This document shows, one piece after another, positions 19,690 through 33,300 of a stretch of DNA of 64,000 nt; positions within the stretch are counted from its first letter, which is position 1; each line of letters begins with the position of its first letter. Position numbers and translations under genes: made by a program. This DNA comes from Nectonema munidae. Taxonomy: Eukaryota > Nematomorpha > Nectonematoida > Nectonematidae. A model generated the notes under the pieces. It searched no databases. It saw only the letters and a program-made list of their open reading frames with translations, and had not been told where the DNA came from. The stretch lies in NCBI GenBank assembly GCA_030549495.1, contig JAUIRK010001056.1:731001-795000 (forward strand). The letters run 5' to 3'.

Positions 19690-20979
19690 CTTTCATTTTT
19701 TCGTAGGTATATAGGGGCAGCCGCTGAGTACTTTGGGCTAAACCCCGGCTATAATTGTTTTGACATATTTTACCAAAAGGATGCTCTTCCCGACCCTAAC
19801 TATATGTAATCAAAGTTTGAAAACTTTTAACCTTTATTCAATCAAACGTATAGCCACAAGGCATAAGGAATTTTAGACCAGAGTTATTTTCTCCAAGAAT
19901 ATCCAAAGCTAAAGAGGGTGTTCTAGCCGAAGCTACATCTTAAAGTACTTAGTACTCGCTTGCTTTCATCTCTAAAATCATTTAGTTTGAAAATAACTCC
20001 GCAAATGAGGCGGATTTAGAGATCTGCTTCTAAAGCTTTCTTTATGAGACATTTTATCTACAATAAGAACTTATCCTATATTCTATGTCTCACCATTAAC
20101 AGCTTAATTATTATATTAACTAAAAACAAAAATAAGGTGTTTATGAATTTATTTAGAAAAACAAAAGTAATTGGTTATTAATATTATATTGTAAAAATTG
20201 TTGATTTTTTTTATTTTGGACATCAAGTGGGAATGATTTATCCTGTTTCATGTTATTTTTCTTCAAAAAAATATGAATAAAAAACTAAATTGCATTATTC
20301 TTTGATAAGTATGTAGTTGATAAAATTAATTGATAAAATCAACTGTAAAGTCCTATCGATAGATTATGGAAGAAAGTAGTTTGAATATGATAGGAAAATG
20401 CATGTAAAGTTGTTGTAGATATGGTTGACAACTGATTGAAAACCCAGAACTTTTACTTTCCCACTGTCATTACACTAGCTCTATTCACAAATTTTTTTTT
20501 GTTTCTATTCACACAAAGTATAACTTTGAAATTTCGAAATTGTCTGAAGTGATACACAGTCCCAACTTTACACGCTCTTTCAATAAGAAAGCTATTAAGT
20601 CGATACTTATCCGAAAACTCTGAATCTTTACCTACAACAGTCTAATACTTTTTCACCCCCTTGTCCATCGTACTTTGTACCTTAGATTCTTCCATTATTT
20701 AACCTTTCTTATCTTTCTATTTGTTTCTTGTTTTTGTTTTTTTAAACAAATAAGCTGACATTCCTTCTTTTTTTAAACACCTTTTCTTATCTACAAGCAA
20801 ATGCGATCTTTCAAGACATTACGTCCTACAAGCTAAGTCAATCAAATCAAAAATCTTTATTAAACTTATGCTTCATTTATCAAAGTTCTAAAATGTCTAT
20901 TTTATCGAACAAAGAATTTAAAATATTGAAGCGAAAAAATTTCGCTATAAAATATATTTTTTAATGATATTAAATAATT
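19690..20979. other. Non-coding region upstream of the SLC3A2-like gene
   Basis: No exon or transposase motif was found. The 5' UTR and promoter of the downstream gene presumably lie here, but I see no TATA box or initiator I would defend. Confidence 0.5.
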
Positions 20980-21355
20980 ATGATTCCTAGTGATGATCGT
21001 GCTTATCATGAAGTATTGACATCAGAAGCATGTTCTGACTGTAATATAAAGCAAAACAGTCCAAAATCTGTTGATAAAAAATCAAAGTACAAAAATAAAA
21101 GCGAAAAATTTATTGGATTATCAAAAGAAGAACTTATAAAGTCTGATTCTGATCCTTTTTGGATAAAGACTAGATGGATATTATTCTTTTTATTCTGGGC
21201 AGTTTGGCTAAGTCTAGTGTTAATCATTGTTTATCTTATATTATATAGTCCTAAATGTGGAAGCATAAAGGATGGAGAACGTAATATGGTTATTTATCAA
21301 TTATGTCCTAGATCATTTATGGATTCGAATAGTGATGGCCTTGGAGACCTTAAAG
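20980..21355 (+). CDS. SLC3A2-like exon 1: cytosolic tail, membrane helix, start of amylase-like domain
   Basis: The donor is CTTAAAG/GTTAAT, phase 1. The exon encodes the N-terminus, the GLSKEEL..DPFW..R motif, the transmembrane helix, the SPKC cysteine and MVIYQLCPRSFMDSNSDGLG. The split Gly codon joins exon 2 to give GDLKGIISKITYLKEM, the expected barrel sequence. Confidence 0.92.
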
Positions 21356-24300
21356 GTTAATTTTTTTCTCATTATTTTTTCTGCTAATTGTAACTTATTT
21401 GTGATGTAGTGATTAAATCAGCATTGCTATTGTCTTTTTTGTTTGATTTGTATTGGTATTACCCTCTTTTTATTGTTTACCTATAGTACCAGTAGACAAA
21501 TTAAGGTTTTTTTTGTATAGCGCTTTGTACATATAACAGCCTTTTAATTAATGAAAGCTATTTTTAATTCATAAATCCAGTTACACAGTGGCGTATTAGG
21601 AGGGGGCCGTCCACCCTGTCTCACAAATTATATGTAATATCATCAAAAAAACTTAAACAGTAATGTATTAATAGTTTACTACACATTTTCTAATTTTTTA
21701 ATACCTGGTGCGCACATTTTCAAATAAAATTTTGAGAGAGGGTGTGAACTTTTTTTTTTATAATATTCAAAATTTATTATAAAAGAATTGTCCAATGAAC
21801 CAGTGGGGGATCCAGAAATCTTTTGTGGGGGGGGGGGGGGGGGGGGGGTATACTAATATTATCAAAATATTTTACACATTTTATTAGGGAAGAAATTTGA
21901 AAACGTATGTAAAATAAATGATTAAAATTATATTTGCTTTGAAAATCGATCAATGACTTCATCAATTTTGATTTCTATTTTAGGGTGGACTCCAACCTTA
22001 ATTTTTCTTGAATAGATTGCTGGTGGGGGGGGGGGGGGTATGCATCCCCTATCCCCCCTCTCGCTCCATCCCTGCAATGAACATACCACCTTTATTACCC
22101 AACTTTAAATTTGCATTTAAGCTCCCAATCCCACCATAACTGCACGGATTTTAAAGTTAAATAGTCTTTTTTGTAATGCTGATTGCATCACCACTAGCTC
22201 AGTGGTTCTCAAATCACTGCGTGTGGCCTGTGGACTGCGCTTTAGATAATACTGCCCTAGGAGAGCAGTTCTATGGGGAGCGAAAAGGGGCCATTCAATG
22301 TATCGTTTGCGAAACATATTGCACCCATATTGGGTCATTTGCGATTTTTGCCAATAAGTAACATTTAAAAGAATAAATAATTTAGTCGTTGAATTGAGTT
22401 TAACTATTTTTACTTCTTTTATTGCGTTTTAGGCATGATTTTATGGATATAAATGCCCATTTTTTAATGGCTTAAAAAAATGAAATATGACGCCTCATAC
22501 TTTAAATTTTGTTATACTGTCTTAACGTTTGGTTGGGAAGAGGAACCTAAGTGTCTTTTGTGTTCTGAAGTGTTAGCATCTACTTTTCTAAAGCTCAGCA
22601 AGTTAAAAAGACACTTGAAAATGAAGCACTCGAGTTCAGTTAACAATGCTATTGACTATTTTAAACATCACGCTGAACGATTGTACAAATCCAGATTTCA
22701 TAACAAGAATGTTTTTGCAAAACATTAAGTGTGGTTTCAAAGCCTTCTATAAAGTTTTAAAAATAACTGTTGTCAAATAGTCCCACAACATAGGAGAACA
22801 GTTGATATTACCTTACTCAAAAGATATTAAATGTGCTAAGAAGTTTTGAACTTGAAAAGTTGAAGCATATCTTTCTGTCAAACAATACCGTTAAGAGGCA
22901 ATTGCAGATGGTTTTATTGATTTGGAATTCGATTTTGAACTTTTTTTGCAATTCAACTTGATGAAACGAGGAATGCTGCAAACTTAGCGCAGTCTTGCGT
23001 TTATGTACAATATGTATATGACAAACACCTGGTAGACAAATTTTTGTTTTGCGAAACTCTTAGCAGTAAAACAACTGAAAGAGAAATATTTGACAAGGTG
23101 GGTAATTTTTTATAGCACATTATATTAAGCCAGAACATGCACTTCGAGTGTGTACTGATCGTGCTCTAGCAATTTCTTATTTTTCTAGTTTTCAGACTCT
23201 GCTTAAGTTAATATCTCCAGATGTAATTGGTACTCAGTGCGCTATTCATGGCCAAGCGGTAATAATGAAAATCATACCTGATGAGTTAAAAAATGTCCTC
23301 GATGAAGTAATTAAGACGGTAATTAAATAGTAATTAATTAGTAACGGGCTATTTCTATTTCCTTAGTGACGGGGAAGGGGGGTTTGACTTATTACTTATT
23401 GTTTTGCTTACAAATTCGCTATCAGCTTCTAAAATTAAAAATAAAAACTAGGATTTGTGGAGTTTGGGTGTTAAGCTGTTTTGGCTGGTTCGCTAATCGA
23501 TTTTTGCTTTATTTAGTTTTCTGAGTCTTCTCTTTAAATGTACAACGCAAAACTTAATCAATAAGTTACATTTTTTACGCCTTTTACTTGTGTTTTTTTT
23601 GCTTTTTTAATTTCAATCTCAATTTTTAGAATCGATTTCATGAAGTATTAAGATTCATATAAATTCAAGTATGCAAAAATTTGATGTTCATAGCAGCACA
23701 TTCAAAATCTCTTCGTTTGCAACAAAATATGCAGAAGATTGTAGTTTTTATTCTAAAACAAGTTTGTATTGTAAATTATGCGAGATAGAAGTAAAGTATG
23801 AAAGAACTTTCTTTGTTGAAAATCACCACTAATAAACATAAAAGATAGCTCAGCAATTTAACTGAAAATGAAAGTCTTGAATCATTTGTAAATCTCCTAT
23901 ACTCGTGTATACATATTACTCAAATATGTATACACGAGTATACGTGTACTCGATAGAAAATCTTTAATACATGTATACATATTAGTCCTTTGTATACGCA
24001 TTTCAGCTCTTTGATGAATTGCAAATATTTCAGGCAGACCAAAAGAAAGAGGTGGAGCAGTTGTTAAAGGAAATTCTAGAGCCATTTAAATGTAATGTTG
24101 CCTACTTTTATAGACGTATTCGAAGCTTTATAACCGCCAGCAATCACCTGGCAGAAATCACCATCATAATGCATACCAATGCTATCAAGGCTTTCCTTGA
24201 TAAGTGTTCACATCTAAAGTGCCACTCTTCATTCAGAAAATCAGTTTACCTTTGATAAAAATCTATAAAAAATTAAACTATGCATTGTTATGCTCAAAAA

Positions 24301-27300
24301 ATGAAGGATCGACGATTACACCCTGTCCAAATACGCCACTGCCATGGACATGGTGTGTAAACAAGATATATGAAGAGGTCATATATATAAAACTACAATA
24401 CGACATATGTACAGTCAAAACTGCTTAAAGATCAATAACTGCAAAATTCTGATTATTTTAACATGATACTGTTAACCTATTTTTCCTGCAACTTTTCTAT
24501 TCTGGCTGCAAAACAAGAGGTTGACGGATAGACGCCTCCAGGGTTGTGGAAGTCGCACGTTTTGAGAAGTAGTCGGAGTAGGAATATTGCGACTCTGACT
24601 TTGATTTTAAAAATAGTTATTTTCACATAAAAATAAATTCATAAACACTCACTCTCTTTAATGCCCAATGTTGCAAACACGCAACATAAGAATCTTTATC
24701 ATTTTGGTCAAACGTTATGCTTTTGCAACTCATAGAAAAAGGCTTAATTTTTTAAAAAATAATTTAGGATTAATTTAGTTTTTGAATGCTGTTTTGGCTT
24801 AAATGAAAAGGTTCTAGCTAGACAATAATTTGGAAATCTTTTTGTTGATAATGTAAGAAAGACACTAAACTAAAAATACAAAGTAATAAAACTTTTAATA
24901 AATTATTTTGAAGAAAATAGGTCAAACATTTTGCGTTGCAACATAAAGCAGAATTGTGTAAGATTCAGCTCACATCTTTCAATGGCATTCTAAAATCGAC
25001 ATTCACAAACAACCTTGAAGTATGGTACCTGTCATCACACTTTTAACATTAGTTATAGATAGAAAACTTACTAGCGAGTCAGTAATTTATAACTGATGTT
25101 TCTAAAGCAATTTTACATAACTTGAAGTTGGAGTCTCATAATATTTGAAACAGATTGCATAATTATAAATAGATGGGGTCATCGTTGTTAAAAATTATTA
25201 TACATAAATGGAGTTGCAGTCACAAAATCACAAATGAATGGAGTCGAAGTCGAAAAATTATAAATTAGTTGAGTCGGAATCGGAGTCGCAAAATTTTTTC
25301 CGAATCTGCAACTCTGCACTAGAGGCCTGTGGGGGAAGGGCCACTCGTGCGAGTTTGTCGGACCCACGCATAAATTGCTCGCGTTTGTTATTTGTTCAAA
25401 ACTTACCGCGGGGAGAGGGGGGTGTCGTTTGAATATTAGTAATGCGAGTTAACTTTTAAAATTGCGCGTATTTGCGAATTAATTCTTAAAAAATCGTATT
25501 ATTTAAAAGATATTCATTCATTCATAGTTCATATCTGATTGTATATAGTGTAATATCAAGAACATCACGATCACATCTCATACACACGCACACTGCCACT
25601 TTTACATCATCAAAGCTCCATTTGTTTCTTTAGTTGGTTAAAGTACATTTTTTGTTACGATATATTGAAGGAATTTTCCTACACTTTCTGTTGTTGCGCG
25701 TAATGTTTTATATTATAATGGCAACGAGTGCTGATAATAATGTGCGTGACTTCAGTCTTGCTGACCATTTTATTTCTGCAAACAGGTCAACAGAGCAAGA
25801 CTTAAAAAATTACCGAATCTACATAAAATAACCCTTTCGTGACCAGAAAAATCAGACGATATTTATTAACCCTCGCTTGACGGACTCAATGCTTTTTCGA
25901 CGCATCGGTCAGTTATTTAACAATAGCCAAAAATTTAACAAACAAAACTTTTACCAAATTTATATGTAAATATAGTAAAAAAAACAAGGAAAATAATGGT
26001 AAAATTTGATTTTTCTTAAGATAAGGTAAAAAAATTTATTTTGAATAAAAAGAATAAAACTGTACTTTTTTTGAAGATGGCGTTAAAATAAAACTAGCAA
26101 CAATTTGAGCATAACGTTTTTGAATGATTTTTACACACAGTGACTCCACATTTCTCACACCTTCTAGCTGTACGGCTTCTCTTCGAAATACATTTTGAGC
26201 AAGATGCTCTTTTTGATGATGAAGGCTGATTTTCAGTTGCTTGATCATACCCATAATATGCAAGTAAGTACTTTGTCTCCACCGGTAATTCAGACTGTTG
26301 GGCTCTCACTTTCATTGCTTCTTCACATAGATAAAAAGCAAGTCTTTTGATAAAATACTTTCTACCACTCTGTTTTGAAGATGGAAATTCATTAGGAGTG
26401 TTGAACCTTGCAATTATCCAGGTATTCATGACTGAAATATCCAGATAATTAGAAAACGCAGCATGTGTCCACTTACGATTAGGTTTATAAGACCTATAAG
26501 TTCTTATCATTTTGTTAGCAACGTCTACACCACATTTAGATTCGTTGTAAGCCAACAAACTTTCAGGTTTAGAGGCAACATTGCTGATTCTTACATTTTT
26601 ATGTTGTGAAGATAGAATATATACAGCCTTGAAGTTACGAGTAGCATGCTTTTTGGGTATATACGCTGATAAAGAAACGTAGTCTGAATAAATTGAAAGA
26701 CTCTCACATTCTTTTAACTTCAATGTTTTCAAGTGCTTTGGTCTGAATAGTGTTGGAACGAATCGTCTATTTGATGTAACTGTGCCGCACAAAGACAAGC
26801 TTTTTTGAGTACACCATACAGCAAGTTGATGACTTGTGAAGAATCTATCGGTATAGACGCCGCACCCAGTAGGAATATTGCTTTCTTGAATCATCTTTGG
26901 CAGATTTTGAAACTTGAGAAATAAGCTCTGTCCTCCAAACCGCTAACATATATTTCAGGCTTCAAAAAGTAGAAAAACTTTGCATCATTCAGGTGATAAA
27001 ACTTGATCCCATAGTGACCTGGCTTTTTGGGATCATATATTTTCAGATAACAATTACCTCTGAATGTTACTAATTGCTCATCAATCGTCACAGTGGAGTG
27101 TGGTGTCCAATAATAAGAAAAAATACTGAAAAAATGATCATGAATCTTTCGGATAGGACTCAATTTATCAGAAGCATCACGTTTTTCCTTGTCATCAAAT
27201 CGTAAAAAAACATGGACAAGGATAAACATATCTCGTCCAATAGAAGCTTTCAAAAATGGAGAACCAGATTTCGAGAATAATTCTGAAACTTTTATTTTTT

Positions 27301-30300
27301 GATCCCCATTTTGCCCAATATATATCAACGCTCCGAAATAGGATAATAGATGATGTAATTTGAACACTTTGTATGAGTGAAGTAGTTGTGCATATTTAGG
27401 ACACGGGGATCTAAAATTTGGGAAATAATTAAAATCCTATCTAAACAATTAAAAATCTTACTTATAGTTGGCTTCCATCTTGTGCAACGTTTTCGCATAA
27501 ATGTAGGAAATTAATTCAAAATTAAAAAAGTTTGAATATCGATAAAATGTCTTTCATATTTTTAGCCAATCCTTTAGGACCAGAAGGTTCCAGAACAATA
27601 TTTCGAATATTTAAGCTTTCAGGTCTCCCTGCTCCTTGATGTTTCGGGTCTCTAGTATACTCTGTTGCATCGGGAGCAACTAAAGTTTCAAGTAATTCCT
27701 CTTCACTTGTGTAAGAAGATATAGAAGAGTCGGTGTCTAAGCTATTGAAGGAGGAGAAGGAGTCAGTAGACAAAGAAGAAGAAGAAGACATCATAAAGGA
27801 AAGAAGAAAATCAATTTATTCCAAGTGAGAAAAAACGCACGGCTCAAGAAATAAGAAACAAGAGTTTGAGCGTGAAACAAAGTGATCAAAATGGTACTAG
27901 GTTTGAATAGTTGAGATCAGAAGTGAAGAAGTAAATTACATACATATATAAAATGTTTTTAAAATCGTTTATGATCATCCTTTATTGCTTATTATTCTTG
28001 ACAAATTGAAGAGAAACGTCATCACAACGCGTATTGATGTTGTTCATAGCTTCATATCTTTTATACAATAAACAAATCAATCCCAATAACAAATCTCATC
28101 ATGACATTGCCAAGTTTATTTATGACACGATATGTGGCATTTCAAATATAAAGATACTATGACGCAAATTTATCACAATTGTTCGATACCTTTCATCATA
28201 CCATTGCTCAATATTTATGGCATATGTCTTTGCATTACAAATTTGAAGTATTTATGACGTGAATCAATGAAAGAAATTATTTATGCTTTATACCAATTTT
28301 TGATACATTTACAGCAAAAAGTTGTAATATAAATTTTGTATGATATAATCACCAAAAAAAACAAAGTCCGGTTAAATAAAGAAAATTTACTTACAAATTA
28401 ATTTGTGAAAAAGAATGATTTTTCTCAACCGAAAAACTTTTTAATCGTTGCTATATATAAAAATTAATAATTATTATGCTAAGTACTATAGTAGCTTTTG
28501 AAATAATCTAACTCAAAATTTATGTTTTTTATACTAATTTCATAATAATATAGATGGCGTTAAATTAAAAATTAAAAACTTCCATAGATTTTTTAATATT
28601 TAGTTTTTATTTTGTTAAACAACAGAAAAACAACTATTAAATACTAAACTATATTAAAAAAAATTTGTAATCGTAATAGATAAGAAAAAAAAATTGGACA
28701 AAAATGTCATAGAGTCCGTCATCCGTGTTATATTTTATACGTCCGTCAAGCGAGGGTTAAAAAGCAGAAGATTCATATACAAAACTATTTGAAAAAGCAG
28801 ACGAAGGTAAAATTGTTTTATATATGATACGCTGGTCACGAAAGGGTTATAAAAAAGCAAACCTTCATTGATATTCTATTTTTAAACAGCACTATAAATA
28901 ATAAAACTTTGTTTTGAATCTAACATCATTTCAATGTATAAAAACAGTAGCATTTAAATTATATTTTTCTTTATCAAAATGAAATAGATATGCGTTAAGT
29001 TGGGCGGCTGAGGGTTTAAATTTAAAATTGCGGGTCTTAAAATGTTAAGTGCAGGGCGGTTGCTGGTTTTTTTAATTTTTTTTCGGAGCGACAGTCAGGG
29101 TTTCTGTTAACCCTTTGAGGACCAGAATTTTGAAGAATAATCGTCTGCTTTTTTTTCAATGGAATTTTGTATGTTGTAAGCAGACGATTATTATTTCTTG
29201 TTACACCGGTGTCATACTAAGCCTCAAAGGGTTAAGAACTACTGGTATATCAAATGCAATGCAATGCAATAAATTCTTAACAAATGTGCATATAAAAGAT
29301 TGAGAGAATTTAAATTTATTCAGAAGGAAGGCACTCCATATGTTTACAAAATTGAACATATTTTTTTTCATTTTTTTTAAAATACCTGAAAAAATGATGT
29401 TTTAATACTCAAAAAAATCCGACCCAACTCTTAAATTTCATTCAATACGACTCTCATTCCGATTCCTATTCCTTTAAAATTTTCCATTTCACTAACTTCT
29501 CTCTTCTGGTTTAATGAATACTGATTTAGCCTTTTTTGAGATTTGGAAACGTATTATATTTTGGTATTCTCCCATCACTAGTAAAAATCAGAGTTGCAGT
29601 GTCAGAGGGTAAAACCTCCAACTGTTGTACTTAAAATTGATCTCCCCACTTAGATTCCAATCTACATAAGCCCGAATCAAACTCCTAATACTCACAAAAA
29701 TTCGTACAAAATATTTGTATCGAGAAATAGCTTGCAAATTGTAAATCAGAGCCAGAGAAACTCTAATCTAACTAAAATTAAAACTCATTATTTTAATACA
29801 AATTTTTACCCGACTCCAACCTCCTCTCCTTCACAACCTTCGGTAAATCTGGTAAAAACGCATGCTTGCATATAGAAGACCAAGAGATGCTTTTTTTGTT
29901 AAAGAAATATTCGAAAATAGCAAGTAAACGTCACTTTTGTATAATAATATGTAGCATAGAATTTGTATCGCCTTACGGAGTAAGAATTGCAAATCGCATA
30001 TAAAAATGTTTTGGAAAGAATTGTCAATTCCTAAACTTGAATGTTCTGTTTGTATCGCAAATGCTGTGTGTTTCACGACCCAATCACAATAAGCTTGATT
30101 ACTTCTGATTGACATTATTCATATGATTTCAGTCTACATTGCTTCTTTTTTATTTTAAATGTTTAGGAATTATTTCGAAGATAACCTACTTGAAAGAAAT
30201 GAAGATAAATTCTGTCGTTATAACTTCAATATTTCAATCCTATCCAAAGTACGTTGATGATGCAGGCTACAACTTCAAAAGTATCAGTCCAGAGTTGGGT

Positions 30301-33300
30301 TCCTTCAAAGATTTTGAAAATTTAATTAAAGAGCTCTCAAATAATCAAATAGACGTTATTCTAGAGTTGCCGATCCTTGGAACAAGTTACAAACATCCTT
30401 GGTTTTTGAAAAGTGAAAAACAAAGAAAAAAATATGAAAATTACTATATATGGCGTAACTTTGCCAAAAATTCCCTAAAAGAAGTAGCACTTTCTCTTAT
30501 TATTTATCTACAACTAACAAATTTATAATGCTATTTTTTCGTATCCAGGATCTAACTTGGGGAATATCAGGATTTTCTAGTGACGATATATTTTCAAAAC
30601 ATTCTTACTTCTATTCATTGAACTCAAAAATCCCAGATCTCAATTTAACGAATGAGCATTTGTTGCGCGATATAGACGACATTTATGATTTTTGGATATC
30701 TAAAGGAATTTCAGGCTTCTTGATTCCAAACGCTGATCTCCTATTTTCCCAAAATAAATTTTATGATAAGGTTAACTAATTATATCTTTTGCTTTTTCTA
30801 CAAGCCTTCCCGCGTTATCTAAAAATCGACATTTTTATTTTTGTCTATTTCTCCTTTTATTTCCAGTATCACATCTACGGGAATAATGATCCAATGACAA
30901 TGAGAGATCGAACGCGGGATAGCAGAATCAAATCCCGGCGTTTCAACCACGGCTTGGGACTCAGAGAGAAAATGTCCGATTCCTACTTCCTAAAAAACCT
31001 CTTCCGACTTCTACTCCTAAATTTTATTAGATACCGACTCCGGCTCCCAAACCCTCGTTTTAACGACTAGGGCATATGTTCTAATGATAAATTTTTTTTT
31101 AAAAGTTGAATAATTTTACGCTAAGTAAATGAAAAATAAGTTTCTCAATTTCGAATTATCAATTAAAAAATTGATTGCTAATATCGATATATGTGATCAA
31201 TAAAATTTGTATACTGATTTTGATAAGTAATCAAAATAGAAATCCAAATAATAGGCTATTTTGGAGAATTTATTGGTTAGTATAATATGCATCAGGATTT
31301 TCTTTGATTGGTTGGCAATTGTTGTACCGGTAGAGAGCACATTTGGCATTTGTAGCCGCCATACAATTGCCATCATACCAGATTTTCATTTTTACAGCCA
31401 CACATTCGATAAATCCAAAAAGAGATTTCTTTACCTAAACAAATTGAAATCTTTTGAGTAAATTTGGTCTGATAAAAATTATTTAAAAATAATATCCATA
31501 ATGGTGAAGCAATTTTTGTGAAGATGAATAAAATTATTTGTTATGTTTTATTATAAAAGGAAATCAACTTAACTTCTTTTCAGATTTCTAACATTATCTA
31601 ACAGATTTCTAGAATTAATTTCCAGATTTCTATTTTGTTAAATCTGTCTTCAAAATTTTCCCCACAACTTCAAAGAAACTATATAATGTACTGAATTTTC
31701 TTAAAAAATAATTCTTAGCTCATAGTGATGTATCGGATATCCGCATATGGGGATCATTCGCAAAAAAATTCACATCGGCTTTGCATCCTCATTCGTGGAT
31801 TTTTATTATCTCAAAATCCGCATCCGTACTTTTTCTCTAATATCTATCTTAAAATATCGATTCCACTGGAACTGTGCTCCATTTGAGAGATGTCGTCAAA
31901 ATGAGTCGCACACGACCAATGCGTACCATTCCACATCATATTGCAGTAATTACAAGATTAGAAGGAGGAGATAAGAGAGATACGAAAAAGAGTAAAAGCT
32001 ACATACGCCTGATTTGCATTCTGAAGAGAGAGAGAGAGGGGAAGACAGAAACAGAAGCACATTGTGCAAGTCATAGACAACACAATGTTTAAAAATATAA
32101 TGCCTAATGAAACTTTTCTTGATCCAAGATTTAAAAGTAAATTTTTTACCGATTATGAAGTAACAAATAAAGTGAAAAATTTTCTTTTAAATTTATATGA
32201 TGAGGATAAACTCGATAACAATGGCAATGAAAGTAAAGTGACGACAAGCTGCAAAAAATGGGGAAAAGTGCTGATGAAGTTTATACTTCTTTGAACGAAG
32301 TTATGGATTCTATTTTAAATTCTAACATTGAAGAAGAAACGAGCAAGAAAATGAAGATAATGAGGTATCAAAAAGAAAAAAGAATCAATGGCAAAACTAT
32401 TCAAAGCTTGGATTGGTGGAAAATCAAAGAAGAATAATTTCCCTTTTTATCCAAAATTGCATGACAATATCTCACTTATCCTTCTAGCACTGTTCAAAGC
32501 GAACAGCTTTTCAGTACGGCTGGAAATATTTATAATGACAAAAGAAAAAGGCTACTAGGAGAAAAAGTTGAAAAACTTTTATTTATCTTAAACTATAATT
32601 ATTGTAAATAATTTTTTTTATTTAGTGTGATTTATATTTTTCTTTATTGTTGAATTAAAAAAAATAGAAAAATGAATGAAATAGAATAGTGATAAAATTT
32701 GAAAACATGTAATTTTTGAAACATTTAATATCCGCATCTGCATAAAAATTTTTTTTTCATTCGCATCCGCTCGGATGTCAAATCTAATATCCAGATCCGC
32801 GGATCTGAAAAAATTCATATCCGATACATCTCTAGCTCATATTACATAAAAAATTTTGGTTCAAAAGTATATCGACTTTTTTTTACATAAAATGTGGAAA
32901 GGCTTAACAATACTATTTTGCTATTACCTTTCATCATGATTCGTTACTTTTTTAGAGAAGGCTTTTGCATGATTTTTTTCGAAGAATGAGAAAAAAGCTT
33001 GGAGAGTAAGTAACTTTTCTGTTTATTTTTAATTCTTGCGTGAAATCTTTCGTTGTTTTTATGATTGGTCCTTTGTTCAAGGACCATCCATCAGTATGAA
33101 AGCAGTGTCCCTTGAAATGAAAATTGTTGCTTTAAATTCTGATCCTCAAACGGTTAATTATATTTTCTAATTTAGATTTTCTAGAATGACTGTCCAACAT
33201 TTTTCTATCATTACCCAATTTTAAACTAGAAGTTCATCTATCCACAGGGTCGTAATTCTGCTCATAAAGTTTCAAATGAAAAATTAAAATACACAACTTT

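Larger units (their letters stand above)
25832..28846. mobile_element. Outer TTAA-type miniature element, split by a piggyBac insertion
   Basis: CCCTTTCGTGACCAG at 25832 has its exact inverse CTGGTCACGAAAGGG ending at 28846. The flanks are ATAA and TTAT, each one change from TTAA. Only 40 bp on the left and 90 bp on the right belong to this element. The 2.9-kb piggyBac at 25872-28756 occupies its middle. Confidence 0.7.
21356..30166 (+). other. SLC3A2-like intron 1, 8.8 kb, transposon-filled
   Basis: The intron contains G-run repeat termini (21590-22090), a hAT relic (22200-23340), a BED-finger fragment (23670-23870), a dispersed GACTCC-type repeat (24538-25335), two nested TTAA elements (25832-28846) and a 121-bp MITE (29111-29231). 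I found no SLC3A2 coding block inside it. Direct joining of exons 1 and 2 gives an uninterrupted domain sequence. Confidence 0.75.

Noticed and set aside
24019-24255. Possible SLC3A2-like exon after ATATTTCAG
   Set aside because: The translation does not fit the amylase-like fold, and exons 1 and 2 already join seamlessly.
12140-28756. piggyBac proteins as domesticated host genes
   Set aside because: Both minus-strand copies carry frameshifts or truncations, and the intact termini of the second mark it as an ordinary transposon.
29831-30115. 94-codon minus-strand frame opposite the SLC3A2-like gene
   Set aside because: No recognisable domain, and it lies in intron sequence with biased composition.
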